Shown: positions 27,694 through 37,348 of the stretch, piece after piece
Numbering within the stretch: position 1 is the first letter of the stretch
How the letters are laid out: each line of letters opens with the position of its first letter
From: Arthrobacter sp. DNA4
GTDB taxonomy: Bacteria > Actinomycetota > Actinomycetes > Actinomycetales > Micrococcaceae
Length of the DNA stretch: 64,000 bases
NCBI RefSeq assembly: GCF_024362385.1
Contig: NZ_CP101466.1
Location: 682,001-746,000 of the forward strand
Reading direction: 5' to 3'
Translations under genes and position numbers: made by a program
The notes under the pieces: model-generated
Told to the model about the DNA's origin: nothing
The model's input: the letters and a program-made list of their open reading frames with translations, nothing else
The model's database searches: none

Positions 27694-28320
27694 ATGCACG
27701 CACCGTTCGCCGAACCCACCGTCGCCTGGCAGAGCCCCGACGATCCCAACCGCCCTCTCGTGGTGCTGCTGCACGGGCGCGGATCGGATGAATCAGGAAT
27801 CATCGGACTGGCCAGCCACCTTCCCGCAGGCTTCTCCTACGCCGCCGTCCGTGCGCCGATCCCGGCAGGTGGCGGGTTCGCCTGGTTCGCGAACCGGGGG
27901 ACTGGGCGGCCCGTGGCCGAGTCCCTGGCCCAGACAATGGAATGGTTCCGGACCTGGCTGGACCCGATCGCCCCGGAAGGACGGCCGGTGATCCTGGTCG
28001 GCTTCAGTGGCGGTGCGGCGTTCGCGGGCGGGTTGATGCTGGCTGATCCGCAGCGTTTCGAGGGCACTGCCGTCCTCTACGGGACGCTGCCGTTCGAGGC
28101 TGGTGTGCCGACGTCGCCGGACCGCCTCTCCGGCGCCCCGGTGTTCCTGGCCCACGGCGAAGCCGACACCGTCATCCCGGCTGACCTGCTGGGCCGCACC
28201 TGGGACTACCTCCTGGGGGCCTCCGGGGCGGATACCCACGCCCGCAAGGACCCGGGTGGGCACGCCCTCACCACGGAAACCGCCGCCGAACTTGGTGCGT
28301 GGATCACGGAACAGGCCTAG
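27694..28320 (+). CDS. Alpha/beta hydrolase (carboxylesterase/phospholipase type, MhqD-like)
   Basis: A 208-residue small alpha/beta hydrolase. The oxyanion region is LLHGRGSDES, the nucleophile serine is in GFSGGAAFA (about residue 110), the acid is expected in AHGEADTVI, and the catalytic His is in GGHALTTE near the C-terminus. Proteins of this type act as carboxylesterases and, in Bacillus, belong to the hydroquinone-resistance regulon as MhqD. It shares the operator-controlled transcript of the preceding monooxygenase; CAAGGAC upstream of the ATG at 27694 is its ribosome site. Confidence 0.85.
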   Translation: MHAPFAEPTVAWQSPDDPNRPLVVLLHGRGSDESGIIGLASHLPAGFSYAAVRAPIPAGGGFAWFANRGTGRPVAESLAQTMEWFRTWLDPIAPEGRPVILVGFSGGAAFAGGLMLADPQRFEGTAVLYGTLPFEAGVPTSPDRLSGAPVFLAHGEADTVIPADLLGRTWDYLLGASGADTHARKDPGGHALTTETAAELGAWITEQA

Positions 28321-28444
28321 GTCACTCTGCCCTGGCCAGCCTTCGTCGCAGAGCAGGTGCTACCAGCTGTCCGCCAGCACTTCCAGGGCGTGCTCGCGGT
28401 TCGGTTCCATCTTGCGGCGGGTCCTGCCGTTCACTATGGACTGA

Positions 28445-29500
28445 TCAGGCCGGGGCAGGGCCTGTCGATTCCCTCACGGTCAGGTGCGTTGGCATGACGG
28501 CGAGCTGCCTGCTGGCACTTCCCGACAGCGGGTTGAGCTGCGCCAGCAGCATGGACACGGCCACCCTGCCCGCCTGCTCGATAGGGCTGGAGATCGTGGT
28601 CAACGGAGGATTGCAGAAGTCCGCGCCGAAGATGTCGTCCGAGCCAATGATGCTCATGTCGGCAGGAACCCGGATGCCGCGGGCCTGGAGGCGCTGGAGC
28701 ATGCCGATGGCCAGCAGGTCGTTGAAGACGATGCAGGCTGTTGCCCCCGTCCTGACGGCCGCATCCGCCGCCGCCGCACCGGACGTGGTCTTTGGGGCGT
28801 AAGGGCCGATCCGGTGGACCTCCATGCCCCGTTTGGTCGCGTCCTCCTCGAAGACTTTCCACCGCATCTGGTTGGACCAGGAGGTGGGCGGTCCGGCCAC
28901 ATAGCAGACTTTGTGATGGCCCAGGGAGGCCAGGTGCTCAAGGGCCTGGATGATGGCAGAGGGAGTATCGATCATCACCGTCGGGGCGCTGGTGGAGGCG
29001 CGGTTGAACGTCACCAGGGGCTGCGACTGCGAGACCTCTGCAAGCTGGGCGTCCGTCAGGCGTGACGCGGCAAGGATGAAGCCGTCCGCGGACTTGCGCA
29101 TCTTGTGCAGGGCATCGAGTTCCATCTCACTGGACTCCTCGGTGTCCACCAGGAGCTGGGTGACCCCGGCGGCCTTGAGCTGGTGCTGGGTGCCGCGGAT
29201 GATGTCGAAATAGAACGGGTTGGTGATGTCGGGTACGAGGACGGCCACCGCGTTGGTCCGTCCGGAACTGAGGCCGCGGGCCTGGGAGCTGGGCACGTAA
29301 TTGAGCTCCGCGGCCGCTTCCTCGATCCGGATGCGGGTCCGCGGGTTGACCCGGTCGGGCCGCGCGAGGGCCCGCGACACGGTGGAGGTGGCCACCCCGG
29401 CGAGTTCCGCCACGTCCCGGATGGTGGGTGGGCGGTCCCGCCGGGTGCCCGTGTCAAGGCTTGCCGGGACTGACGACGCCGTCGCTGCTGGGTCTGCCAT
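28445..29500 (-). CDS. LacI-family transcriptional regulator of the uronate locus
   Basis: A 351-residue regulator: LacI helix-turn-helix at about residues 25-75 (TIRDVAELAGVATSTVSRAL) and a periplasmic-binding-protein-like sugar domain for the rest. The ATG at 29500 is preferred over 29539 because AGGAAGG lies about eight bases upstream. It diverges from the ABC importer gene and the spacer holds a textbook LacI-type operator, so it most likely represses the uronate operon until a sugar acid binds. It might also control itself. The 120 bases between it and the hydrolase gene hold only a short open frame that I could not assign. Confidence 0.88.
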   Translation of the reverse strand: MADPAATASSVPASLDTGTRRDRPPTIRDVAELAGVATSTVSRALARPDRVNPRTRIRIEEAAAELNYVPSSQARGLSSGRTNAVAVLVPDITNPFYFDIIRGTQHQLKAAGVTQLLVDTEESSEMELDALHKMRKSADGFILAASRLTDAQLAEVSQSQPLVTFNRASTSAPTVMIDTPSAIIQALEHLASLGHHKVCYVAGPPTSWSNQMRWKVFEEDATKRGMEVHRIGPYAPKTTSGAAAADAAVRTGATACIVFNDLLAIGMLQRLQARGIRVPADMSIIGSDDIFGADFCNPPLTTISSPIEQAGRVAVSMLLAQLNPLSGSASRQLAVMPTHLTVRESTGPAPA

Positions 29501-29607
29501 CGCTGGGCCTTCCTCGCGGACCGGGATAAAACCGGCCATGTGGGGTTTCCAAGGCTACTCGTTCCCGGAATCCTGTTGAACTCAATCTGAGCATTTATGG
29601 CAAATTT

Positions 29608-29647
29608 TGGCAACCGCTTGCCATGCACGTTGCCATCTTCCTAGACT
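29608..29647 (+). promoter_or_regulatory. LacI-type operator and promoter of the uronate/ABC operon
   Basis: TGGCAACCGCTTGCCA at 29608-29623 is a near-perfect LacI operator with the central CG. Its last six bases TTGCCA (29618-29623) can serve as a -35 element, 18 bases before TAGACT (29642-29647) as a -10, so bound repressor would block polymerase. The transcript would have a leader of about 70 bases before the binding-protein gene. Confidence 0.65.
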
Positions 29648-29722
29648 GGCTTTCGAGTCGCCTGCAGTGATCTCCGCCACAGGACGGATGTGGCAATGCG
29701 GGTGTCCAAGAGGAGAAAAACA

Positions 29723-31084
29723 ATGAGGTTTAAATCGACTACTGGGCTCGCGGCAATTGTTACGGCTGCAGCACTCGCCCTGACCGGTTGTGGATCCGGA
29801 GGCTCGGGTAACAGCGGAGGCTCCGGCAACGCCGGCGGGAAAGTGGACGGAACGGGCAAGACCCTCAATGTCCTGACCGGCGTCCTGGCCCAGTACCCCG
29901 AGCAGCAGAAACAGTGGCAGAGCGACATCGCCGCCAAGTTCAAGGCTGAAACCGGAGCCGACGTGAAGTTTGAGACCTTCGCTTCTGCCAATGACGAGCT
30001 CACCCGCATCCAGACCTCCGTGGTCTCGGGCCAGGGACCGGACGTTTACGGGCTCGGCACCACCTTCACCCCCACGGCCTACGCCACCAAGGCTTTCGTC
30101 ACCCTCTCGGATGACGACTGGAAGGCAGTAGGCGGCAAGGACCGCTTCAACCAGGCCGCCCTCGGTATTTCCGGGCCGGACAAGGACCATATGGCCGGCA
30201 TCCCCTTCGTGAGCCGTCCATTCGTGATGGCCTACAACAAGGACCTCCTGGCAGCAGCAGGCATCGACAAGCCCGCCACCAGTTGGGACGAACTGGCAGC
30301 CCAGGCAAAGAAGATGACCAAGGGTGATACCTATGGCATCGCCACCGGCTACAAGGACAACTACGATCCGTGGAAGTTCATCTGGGCCATGTCAGTCCAA
30401 GCCGGCAACCCTTTGGTCGATGGCAACAAACTGAAGATGGACGACCCCACCGTCAAGAAGGCCTACGAAACCTACTTCGGCTGGCTGACCGATGACAAGG
30501 TTGTTGACCCCGCCTCCGTGGGCTGGAGCAACAGCAACGCCGTGGCGGCCTTTGCCAGCGGCAAGGCGGGCTACCTGATGATGACCACGCCAAGCTCCAT
30601 GCCCACGCTCGCCAAGTCGGAGGTTGCCAACAAGTATGAGTACACCTTGATGCCCACCATCGCCCCCGGTGAGACGCAGTCCAAGTCCGACGGCGACGCG
30701 GCCAGCATCCTCTCCGGCGACAACCTGGTGGTGGCTGATTACTCCAAGCAGAAGGACCTCGCCTTCGCCTACATCAAGCTGATCACGTCCAAGGATGAGC
30801 AGCTGAACTACCAGAAGATCTTCGGCGACCTGCCAGCCAACGCCGAGGCCCTCGCCAGCCTGACCGATCTGAAGCTCAAGCCGCTGGCTGACGCCGCTGC
30901 CAAGTCCAAGGCGACACCCTTTACCGGTGCCTGGGGCGACATCCAGCTGGGCCTTCTCAACGTCACGGTCCAGTCCGTTCCGGACCTGGCCGCCGGCAAG
31001 GTGGACGAGTCCGCCCTCGACCAAAGGATCAAGGACGCCCAGAACAAGGGCCAGGCATCCCTGGACCGCGCCTCCAAAGGATAA
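29723..31084 (+). CDS. ABC transporter sugar-binding lipoprotein
   Basis: A 453-residue extracytoplasmic solute-binding lipoprotein of the carbohydrate uptake family. The signal peptide ends in ALTGC (lipidated Cys near residue 23), followed by a Gly/Ser/Asn-rich tether. The rest is the two-lobed binding fold, with LTGVLAQYPEQQKQWQ at the start and many Lys/Asp surface residues. The ATG at 29723 has AGGAGA upstream. The adjoining catabolic genes suggest a uronate, a uronide or a short oligosaccharide as ligand. Confidence 0.9.
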   Translation: MRFKSTTGLAAIVTAAALALTGCGSGGSGNSGGSGNAGGKVDGTGKTLNVLTGVLAQYPEQQKQWQSDIAAKFKAETGADVKFETFASANDELTRIQTSVVSGQGPDVYGLGTTFTPTAYATKAFVTLSDDDWKAVGGKDRFNQAALGISGPDKDHMAGIPFVSRPFVMAYNKDLLAAAGIDKPATSWDELAAQAKKMTKGDTYGIATGYKDNYDPWKFIWAMSVQAGNPLVDGNKLKMDDPTVKKAYETYFGWLTDDKVVDPASVGWSNSNAVAAFASGKAGYLMMTTPSSMPTLAKSEVANKYEYTLMPTIAPGETQSKSDGDAASILSGDNLVVADYSKQKDLAFAYIKLITSKDEQLNYQKIFGDLPANAEALASLTDLKLKPLADAAAKSKATPFTGAWGDIQLGLLNVTVQSVPDLAAGKVDESALDQRIKDAQNKGQASLDRASKG

Positions 31085-31090
31085 GTTCTG

Positions 31091-32101
31091 ATGTCAACCG
31101 ACGCCTCTCATGAAGTCCGGCTTGCGGCGGATCCCGCCGCAAGCCGGGCACCCCGGAATACCGACGACGCCGGGCAGCAGCCCGGGCACAAGGGCGGCCC
31201 GCGCCGCAAGGGCCTGAGCGAACGCAACCGCCCACTGTGGATGCTGATCCCGGGCGGAGCCCTGATGATCATCATCATCGTGGTCCCGCTGCTGCTGGGC
31301 ATCTACATGTCAGTCCTCAACCTGGACCAGTACACCCTGCGGAAATGGATCAGCGCGCCGCTCATCGGAGCCGAAAACTTCGTTGAAGCAGTCACGGATT
31401 CGCCCCTGCTCCACGCGGTCTGGCTCAGTGTCAGCTACTCGCTCCTGGCAATGGTGGTGACGCTGCCGCTCGGCATCGCCGCCGCGGTGGCCACGCAGAA
31501 CGCCTTCAAGGGCCGGGCGGTGATCCGCTCGATCTTCCTCATCCCGTACGTCCTCCCATCCTTCGTGGTGGCAACGGTCTGGCGGACCATGCTCCAGCCC
31601 GGCGGAATCGTGGACGAGGCCCTGGGCGCCGTGGGGATCCACGTGGGTCTGTGGCTCAACGGACCGCAGACCTTCTGGACGCTGGTCCTGGTCCAGATCT
31701 GGGCGTCCTGGCCGTTCATCTACCTGCTGGCGCTGTCCGGCCTGCAGTCCGTTGACCATGAGGTGCATGAGGCCTCGGCCCTGGACGGTGCACTGTGGTG
31801 GAACAAGCTGCGGTACGTGGTTTTCCCCTACCTGAAGGGCCCGCTGTCGCTGGCCTTCCTGATCGGGATGCTGCACCACATCAACAACTTCACCCTCCCG
31901 TTCGTGCTCTTCGGCGTCCCGGCCCCCGCCGACGTCGAAGTCCTCCCCATCCTGACGTACGTCACGAGCTTCCAGAGCTTCCGGTTTGGCCTGAGCGCCG
32001 CGATGGCCTTCATCTCCCTGGTGCTCATCGCCATCCCGCTGTTCGTCTACCTGCGTGCCGTCAAGCTTGACGACGCCGAAACACCAGGAGGCAAGAAATG
32101 A
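31091..32101 (+). CDS. ABC sugar transporter permease (MalF type)
   Basis: A 336-residue inner-membrane subunit with six or more helices and the coupling-helix motif EASALDGALWWNKLRYVVFP (about residues 225-245), which contacts the ATPase. A long polar N-terminal tail of about 45 residues precedes the first helix, typical of MalF-type subunits in actinobacteria. It starts seven bases after the binding-protein gene and ends with a four-base overlap to the second permease. No ATPase gene is present in the operon, so a shared MsiK-like ATPase elsewhere is the likely partner. Confidence 0.9.
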   Translation: MSTDASHEVRLAADPAASRAPRNTDDAGQQPGHKGGPRRKGLSERNRPLWMLIPGGALMIIIIVVPLLLGIYMSVLNLDQYTLRKWISAPLIGAENFVEAVTDSPLLHAVWLSVSYSLLAMVVTLPLGIAAAVATQNAFKGRAVIRSIFLIPYVLPSFVVATVWRTMLQPGGIVDEALGAVGIHVGLWLNGPQTFWTLVLVQIWASWPFIYLLALSGLQSVDHEVHEASALDGALWWNKLRYVVFPYLKGPLSLAFLIGMLHHINNFTLPFVLFGVPAPADVEVLPILTYVTSFQSFRFGLSAAMAFISLVLIAIPLFVYLRAVKLDDAETPGGKK

Positions 32102-33021
32102 GCGCCACGACAGCCACCCGGCGGAGTACGCCGACCTTCGAAGTCGACCGTCCCGGCTCGCACCGGCAGCACGAGGTGCTGCGGCTACTCCCGACCCCGC
32201 TGCTGATTTTCGTTCTGGTGTTCCTGGGCGTCCTGGTCCTGACTCCTGTGCTGTACATCTTCCTGGCCTCGGTGAACTCGGACATCGGGGTGGCCAACGG
32301 CGAGTTCTGGCCATCTACGGTCACGTTCGAAAACTACTCGAAGATCTGGACCAGCGTGGGCCTTGCCACGGGCCTCACCAACAGTGTGCTGGTGGTAAGC
32401 GCAACCGCAGTGGTGTCCGCCGCGCTGTCCGTGTCCACCGCGTTCGTCCTGGTCCGCTACACCTTCCGCGGGCGGCTGACCATCCTGCGGGGCTTGCTGG
32501 CCCTGCAGTCGGTGCCCGGAACCCTCATGGTGCTGCCGGTCTTCGTTCTGTTTTCCTCGGCTTCCACCTACCTCGGGATCCAGGTGATCGGAACCCAGTG
32601 GGGACTGTTCGTCACCTACCTGACGTTCGCCATGCCGTTCTCCACCTGGGTGATGGTCACCTACCTCCGCGGGCTTCCCAAGGAACTGGAAGAGGCAGCC
32701 CGCATCGACGGAGCGTCCAACCTCGGAGTGCTTTTCCGGATCATCCTCCCGCTGAGCTGGCCCGGCATCGTCGTCTCCGGCATCTTCGCCTTCCTGCTCG
32801 GCTGGAATGACGTCCTGTTCGCCTCGGTGATGACCCGTCCGGAAAGCCAGACCGCCGCCGTCGCACTCCAGATCTTCGGTGCTTCACAGGAAGGCGGCGC
32901 CATTCCCTACTACGGCCAGATGATGGCGGCGGCCCTGGTGTGCGCCGCGCCGGTGGTCATTCTCTACCTGATATTCCAGCGTTACCTAGTAGGCGGCCTG
33001 ACCGCCGGAGGAGTTAAATAA
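32098..33021 (+). CDS. ABC sugar transporter permease (MalG type)
   Basis: A 307-residue second permease, starting inside the stop of the first (ATGA). The coupling-helix motif is EEAARIDGASNLGVLFRIILP at about residues 200-220. Six hydrophobic helices follow a short cytoplasmic tail. It completes the channel for the binding protein encoded upstream. Confidence 0.9.
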   Translation: MSATTATRRSTPTFEVDRPGSHRQHEVLRLLPTPLLIFVLVFLGVLVLTPVLYIFLASVNSDIGVANGEFWPSTVTFENYSKIWTSVGLATGLTNSVLVVSATAVVSAALSVSTAFVLVRYTFRGRLTILRGLLALQSVPGTLMVLPVFVLFSSASTYLGIQVIGTQWGLFVTYLTFAMPFSTWVMVTYLRGLPKELEEAARIDGASNLGVLFRIILPLSWPGIVVSGIFAFLLGWNDVLFASVMTRPESQTAAVALQIFGASQEGGAIPYYGQMMAAALVCAAPVVILYLIFQRYLVGGLTAGGVK

Positions 33022-33023
33022 CC

Positions 33024-33872
33024 ATGGTTTCGACCAACCAGGTCACGTGGCAGCTGTCAGGCTTTGGCGACGAGATCGACGACGACCCCGCGGTCCAGAT
33101 CGCAGTGCTGCAGGCGCTCGGCGCCAACCACGTCGAAGTCCGCAGCGCCTGGGGCACCAACATTGTGGACCTCAATGATGAGCAGCTGCAGGCACTGGCG
33201 TCACTGCTGAACAGCAAGGGCATGAAGGTCTCAGCCATCGCCTCGCCCATCGGGAAGGTGGATGTCAGCCTTCCCGTGGAGCACGAGGTGGAGCGTCTGC
33301 GCCGCGCGGTCAACGCCGCCAAGGTCCTGGATGCCAGGTACATCCGCATCTTCTCCTTCTACTACGGCGAGTCCGTGCAGGTGGAGAGCATCCGCGGCGC
33401 GGTCATGGAACGCATGCGGGCGCTCGCGGACGTCGCGGAGGAAGCGGGTGTGATCCTCCTGCATGAAAACGAGAAGGACATCTTCGGGGATGTCCCGGAC
33501 AGGGTCCTGGACATCATCCAGACCGTGAACTCGCCCGCCCTGAAGGTGGCGTGGGATGCCGCCAACTTTGTCCAGGTAGGGGTCAAGCCGTTCGACGAGG
33601 CTTACGCCAAGCTGCGCCCCCACCTGGAGTACCTGCAGGTCAAGGACGCACTCTTCGCCAACGGCCACGTAACGCCGGCAGGCGAAGGGGACGGTGACCT
33701 GCTCAGGACGGTCGAAGCACTCAAAGCCGACGGGTACCAGGGCTTCGCGTCGCTGGAGCCGCACCTGGCGGGCGCCCACGGCCTGGGCGGGTTCTCCGGC
33801 CCCACCGCCTTCGGCATCGCCGCCCGGGCCTTTGCAAAAGTCACCGCAGAAGCAGGAGTCCAGACCGCATGA
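33024..33872 (+). CDS. Xylose-isomerase-like sugar phosphate isomerase/epimerase
   Basis: A 282-residue TIM-barrel protein of the AP-endonuclease-2/sugar isomerase superfamily. Likely metal ligands are Glu in LLHENEKDIFG, Asp in VAWDAANF, the YLQVKDA strand and Glu in SLEPHL. The exact reaction is unknown: members isomerise or epimerise keto/aldo sugars, and some cleave 3-keto-glycosides. It begins two bases after the permease and overlaps the oxidoreductase gene by four bases, so it is part of the same message. A second, diverged member lies two genes downstream. Confidence 0.85.
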   Translation: MVSTNQVTWQLSGFGDEIDDDPAVQIAVLQALGANHVEVRSAWGTNIVDLNDEQLQALASLLNSKGMKVSAIASPIGKVDVSLPVEHEVERLRRAVNAAKVLDARYIRIFSFYYGESVQVESIRGAVMERMRALADVAEEAGVILLHENEKDIFGDVPDRVLDIIQTVNSPALKVAWDAANFVQVGVKPFDEAYAKLRPHLEYLQVKDALFANGHVTPAGEGDGDLLRTVEALKADGYQGFASLEPHLAGAHGLGGFSGPTAFGIAARAFAKVTAEAGVQTA

Positions 33873-35032
33873 GCACCTTGAACGTAGCCATCACCGGGTG
33901 CGGCGTCATTGGGCGCACCCACGCCGTAGCCCTTCAGTCCTTCCCGGATGCCCGGATTGTGGCGCTCGTCGATGCCATTCCGGCGGCTTCCGAAGCGCTC
34001 GCCGACTTCATCGGGAACCAGGGCGGGCAGCGGCCGCCTCAGTTCAGCACGCTGTCGGACGCCTTCGCGGCGGTGGACATTGATCTCGTTGCACTGGCAA
34101 CGCCCAGCGGCCTCCACATCCAGCAGGGCCTGGAAGTCCTGGCCGCCGGCAAGCACGTGGTCATTGAAAAGCCCCTCGACGTGGACCTCACGCGGGCCCA
34201 GGAAATCGAAGCCGCGGCAAAGGAAGCCGCTGGCAAGGGGATCGTGGCCTCCGTCATCAGCCAGCACCGGTTTGACCAGTCCAGCGTGGCTGTTGCCGAT
34301 GCCATAGCCAAGGGACGCTTCGGTAAGCTGACCTCTGCCATCGCTTCCGTGGCCTGGTGGCGCAGCCAGGGTTACTACGACTCCGGCGACTGGCGCGGCA
34401 CGTGGGCCATGGACGGCGGCGGCGCCCTCATGAACCAGGGTGTCCATACCGTGGACCTGCTGCTGTGGTTCATGGGACGTCCGGTGGAGATCCACGCGCA
34501 CACCGCACGGTTGGCCCATGAACGGATCGAGGTGGAGGACACCGCCGTTGCCACTGTCACCTTTGAAAACGGGGGACTGGCAGTGCTGCACGCCACCACC
34601 GCCGCCTACCCCGGCCTGACCGTGCGCGTCCAGCTGATGGGATCCGAAGGATCAGCCGTGGTGGACAACGACCGGCTGGAGTACTTCCACAGCAGGGACG
34701 CCGGCGGCGAGTCCGCGGACATGGGCCTCCAGGGCGGGGGCAACCAGGCCGAAGAGGAACTGGCCAAATACCCGGAAGAGGACTACAAAGCAGCCGACCC
34801 AACCACGTACCCCGCCGGGCACGTCCGGCAGTACCGGGACATCCTGGCCGCTATCGCCGCTGGAAGACAGCCCGGCGTCACTGTCAGCGACGCCGTCAAC
34901 GCGCTCGCAGCGGTGCGGGCCGTGTACGTATCGGCGACCCTGGGCCAGCCCGTCCTCTTCGATGACGTTCTGGCGGGCAAGTACAACGATCTCGAAGTCC
35001 GCACCGGCAATAACGCGGCAGAAAGCGCCTGA
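33869..35032 (+). CDS. Gfo/Idh/MocA-family oxidoreductase
   Basis: A 387-residue NAD(P)-dependent sugar dehydrogenase. The N-terminal Rossmann motif is TGCGVIGRTHAVALQ, the family EKP lysine is in VIEKPLDVDL (about residue 97), and the catalytic His sits in MDGGGALMNQGVHTVDLLL (about residue 190). Members oxidise a sugar hydroxyl, often at C3 of an intact glycoside or of inositol. Flanked on both sides by isomerase-like genes and later by a glycosidase domain, it may generate a 3-oxo intermediate, but its substrate is not provable here. Confidence 0.88.
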   Translation: MSTLNVAITGCGVIGRTHAVALQSFPDARIVALVDAIPAASEALADFIGNQGGQRPPQFSTLSDAFAAVDIDLVALATPSGLHIQQGLEVLAAGKHVVIEKPLDVDLTRAQEIEAAAKEAAGKGIVASVISQHRFDQSSVAVADAIAKGRFGKLTSAIASVAWWRSQGYYDSGDWRGTWAMDGGGALMNQGVHTVDLLLWFMGRPVEIHAHTARLAHERIEVEDTAVATVTFENGGLAVLHATTAAYPGLTVRVQLMGSEGSAVVDNDRLEYFHSRDAGGESADMGLQGGGNQAEEELAKYPEEDYKAADPTTYPAGHVRQYRDILAAIAAGRQPGVTVSDAVNALAAVRAVYVSATLGQPVLFDDVLAGKYNDLEVRTGNNAAESA

Positions 35033-35036
35033 GGCC

Positions 35037-35942
35037 ATGAAGTTTTCAGTATTTACGGCATCAACCCCGGAATGGACGCAGGAAGAGGCTGTCCAGCACC
35101 TCGCGGACCAGGGCTGGGACGGCGTCGAATGGCGCGTCACCGACCAAGCTGAGGCGGCGGAGCCCGGCTTCTGGGCCGGCAACAGGGCCACGGTCCCGCT
35201 CACCGGGATGGAAGACCACCTGGACCGCATCGCCAGCCTGACCAGCGGGGCGGCCCTGGAGTTCTCCGGGATTGGCGGGTATGCGCGGTGCGACAACCAC
35301 GCAGACGTGGACCGCATGTTGGCCGCCACGGCCCGGCTGGGCGCGGAGAAGGTCAGGGTGACCACGCTTCCGCTGGGAACTGCGGCCTGGGGCAATGAAC
35401 CGGCCAGCGGCACGCCCTACCCTGAGCTCTTTGCCGCAGCCCGCCGGGACTTCGAATGGATCGCCGAACGGGCTGCCCACCATGGCGTGAAGGCGCTCGT
35501 TGAGCTGCACCACCGGACCATCACCGCTTCCGCGTCGTCAGCGCTCCGGCTGCTGGAAGGGCTGGATCCGCGGCACGTGGGCGTCATCCATGACCTGGGC
35601 AACCTGCTCATCGAAGGGCAGGAGGACTACCTCCCCGCGTTCGAGCTCCTGGGCGACTACCTGGCCCATGTCCACGTGAAGAACGCGGTCTGGGTCAACA
35701 GCGGCGAAACCGATGAGTCCGGCGCCGCCGTCTTCCGGAACGAGTGGGCTCCACTCCGCTCGGGCCAGGGCAGCGTGCTGCAGTACTTCAGGGCACTCGC
35801 GGCCTTTGGCTATGACGGGTGGGTGACCGTGGAGGACTTCTCCACCGACCTTCCGCTGGCGGAGCGGACGGCTGACAACCTGGACTACCTTCGTTCCACC
35901 GCGGCCCTGGCGGGGCTCTCCGTCCCGGCAGGAAGGCGTTGA
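35037..35942 (+). CDS. Second xylose-isomerase-like isomerase/epimerase
   Basis: A 301-residue TIM-barrel protein distinct from the first. Metal ligands are visible as Glu in LVELHHRT, Asp in VIHDLGN, His in LAHVHVKNA and Glu in TVEDFS, the usual four of this superfamily. The ATG at 35037 lies four bases after the oxidoreductase stop. It could interconvert or cleave the product of the neighbouring oxidoreductase, or act as a uronate epimerase. Confidence 0.85.
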   Translation: MKFSVFTASTPEWTQEEAVQHLADQGWDGVEWRVTDQAEAAEPGFWAGNRATVPLTGMEDHLDRIASLTSGAALEFSGIGGYARCDNHADVDRMLAATARLGAEKVRVTTLPLGTAAWGNEPASGTPYPELFAAARRDFEWIAERAAHHGVKALVELHHRTITASASSALRLLEGLDPRHVGVIHDLGNLLIEGQEDYLPAFELLGDYLAHVHVKNAVWVNSGETDESGAAVFRNEWAPLRSGQGSVLQYFRALAAFGYDGWVTVEDFSTDLPLAERTADNLDYLRSTAALAGLSVPAGRR

Positions 35943-35944
35943 GC

Positions 35945-37348
35945 ATGGGCCAGCCCATAGCGGACCACCCGGACCGGCTGCTGCCTGCCGATCCCGGCGT
36001 CCGGGACATCGCACGGTCCCTTTTCAAGAAGGTGGAAGGACTGCCGATCATTTCCCCGCACGGACACGTGGATGCGGCAATCATCGAACAGAACACCCCC
36101 TTCCCTGATCCGGCGGCGCTGCTGGTCACGCCGGACCACTACGTCACCCGCCTGATCCATGCGGGTGGGGTGCCCATGGACCAGTTGGGCCTGGGCGGCC
36201 AGCCTGCCGATTCACGGCAGGTGTGGCGCCGCTTCTGCGAGGCGTGGCCGCACTTCGAGGGAACCGCGTCCGGGTATTGGATCCGGCAGGAGTTTGCCCA
36301 CGTGTTCGGGTTGCCGGAGGAACCGTCCGCGGACAATGCGGACCGGCTGTATGACGCGCTGCAGGCCAAACTGTCGGAGCCGGGCTTCCGGCCGCGGGAA
36401 CTTTTCAAGGAATTCAACATCGAGGTGCTCGCCACCACCGATGACCCCCTGGACTCGCTGGACAGCCACGCGGCCCTGCACGCAGACCCTTCATTTGCCG
36501 CAAGGGTGCTGCCCACCTTCCGGCCGGACCAGTACCTGAACATGGCGCATCCGGTGTGGCGGGACAACGTGGAACGCCTCGTCGACACAGCAGGGGAGGG
36601 CGCTTCCGGCTACGTCGGCTACATCAAGGCACTCGAAGCGCGCCGGCGCCACTTCGTGGAGCGCGGCGCGGTTTCCGCCGACCACGGCGTCTTCACGCCC
36701 GCCACGCTGAAACTGGACGACGGCGAGGCGGAGCGGCTTTTCGAGCGGGGACGGGCAGGCCACGCCAGTCCTGCGGACCGGGACGCCTTCGAAGCGCACA
36801 TGATCTACCAGATGGCCCGGATGTCGGTGGAGGACGGCCTGGTGATGACCATCCACCCGGGCTCGTTCCGCAACCACCATTCGCCCACGTTCGAGGCGTT
36901 TGGGGCCGACACCGGCCATGACATTCCGGTGGCGGTCAATTACACGGAGGCGGTGCGCCCGCTGCTGCAGGACTTCGGGACGGCCAAGGACTTCCACCTG
37001 GTGCTGTTCACCCTTGATGAGACGGTCTTCTCCCGGGAGCTGGCCCCGTTGGCGGGCTTCTACCCATCGGTATACCTGGGCGCGCCGTGGTGGTTCCTCG
37101 ATGCCCCGGATGCGATGCTGCGCTTCCGGTCGGCGGTGACGGAGACGGCCGGCTTCTCGCGGTCCTCCGGCTTCATCGATGACACCCGTGCGTTCTGCTC
37201 CATCCCGGCCCGGCATGACACCGCCCGGCGGATCGAGGCGTCCTTCCTGGCCAGGCTGGTTGCTGAACACCGGGTCAGCGAGGAACGGGCACATGAACTG
37301 ATCGTGGACATCGTGGACGCGTCTCCCCGGCGGGTGTTCAAGCTGTGA
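35945..37348 (+). CDS. uxaC: Glucuronate isomerase
   Basis: A 467-residue amidohydrolase-superfamily enzyme converting D-glucuronate to D-fructuronate (and D-galacturonate to D-tagaturonate). The metal pair HxH is in ISPHGHVDA near residue 35, followed by FPDPAALLVTPDHYVTRLIH, typical of UxaC. The ATG at 35945 follows GGAAGG by nine bases; a TTG at 35939 would overlap the preceding stop. It leads into fructuronate reductase with a four-base overlap, giving consecutive pathway steps. Confidence 0.92.
   Translation: MGQPIADHPDRLLPADPGVRDIARSLFKKVEGLPIISPHGHVDAAIIEQNTPFPDPAALLVTPDHYVTRLIHAGGVPMDQLGLGGQPADSRQVWRRFCEAWPHFEGTASGYWIRQEFAHVFGLPEEPSADNADRLYDALQAKLSEPGFRPRELFKEFNIEVLATTDDPLDSLDSHAALHADPSFAARVLPTFRPDQYLNMAHPVWRDNVERLVDTAGEGASGYVGYIKALEARRRHFVERGAVSADHGVFTPATLKLDDGEAERLFERGRAGHASPADRDAFEAHMIYQMARMSVEDGLVMTIHPGSFRNHHSPTFEAFGADTGHDIPVAVNYTEAVRPLLQDFGTAKDFHLVLFTLDETVFSRELAPLAGFYPSVYLGAPWWFLDAPDAMLRFRSAVTETAGFSRSSGFIDDTRAFCSIPARHDTARRIEASFLARLVAEHRVSEERAHELIVDIVDASPRRVFKL

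Noticed and set aside
28360..28434. A 24-codon minus-strand frame (NGRTRRKMEP... ending in TAG) between the LacI gene and the hydrolase
   Set aside because: It could be the 3' remnant of a lost gene, but it is too short to assign and has no start context.
31310..32314. A 334-codon minus-strand open frame opposite the ABC permeases
   Set aside because: Low-complexity product antisense to two clear membrane permeases; no ribosome site.
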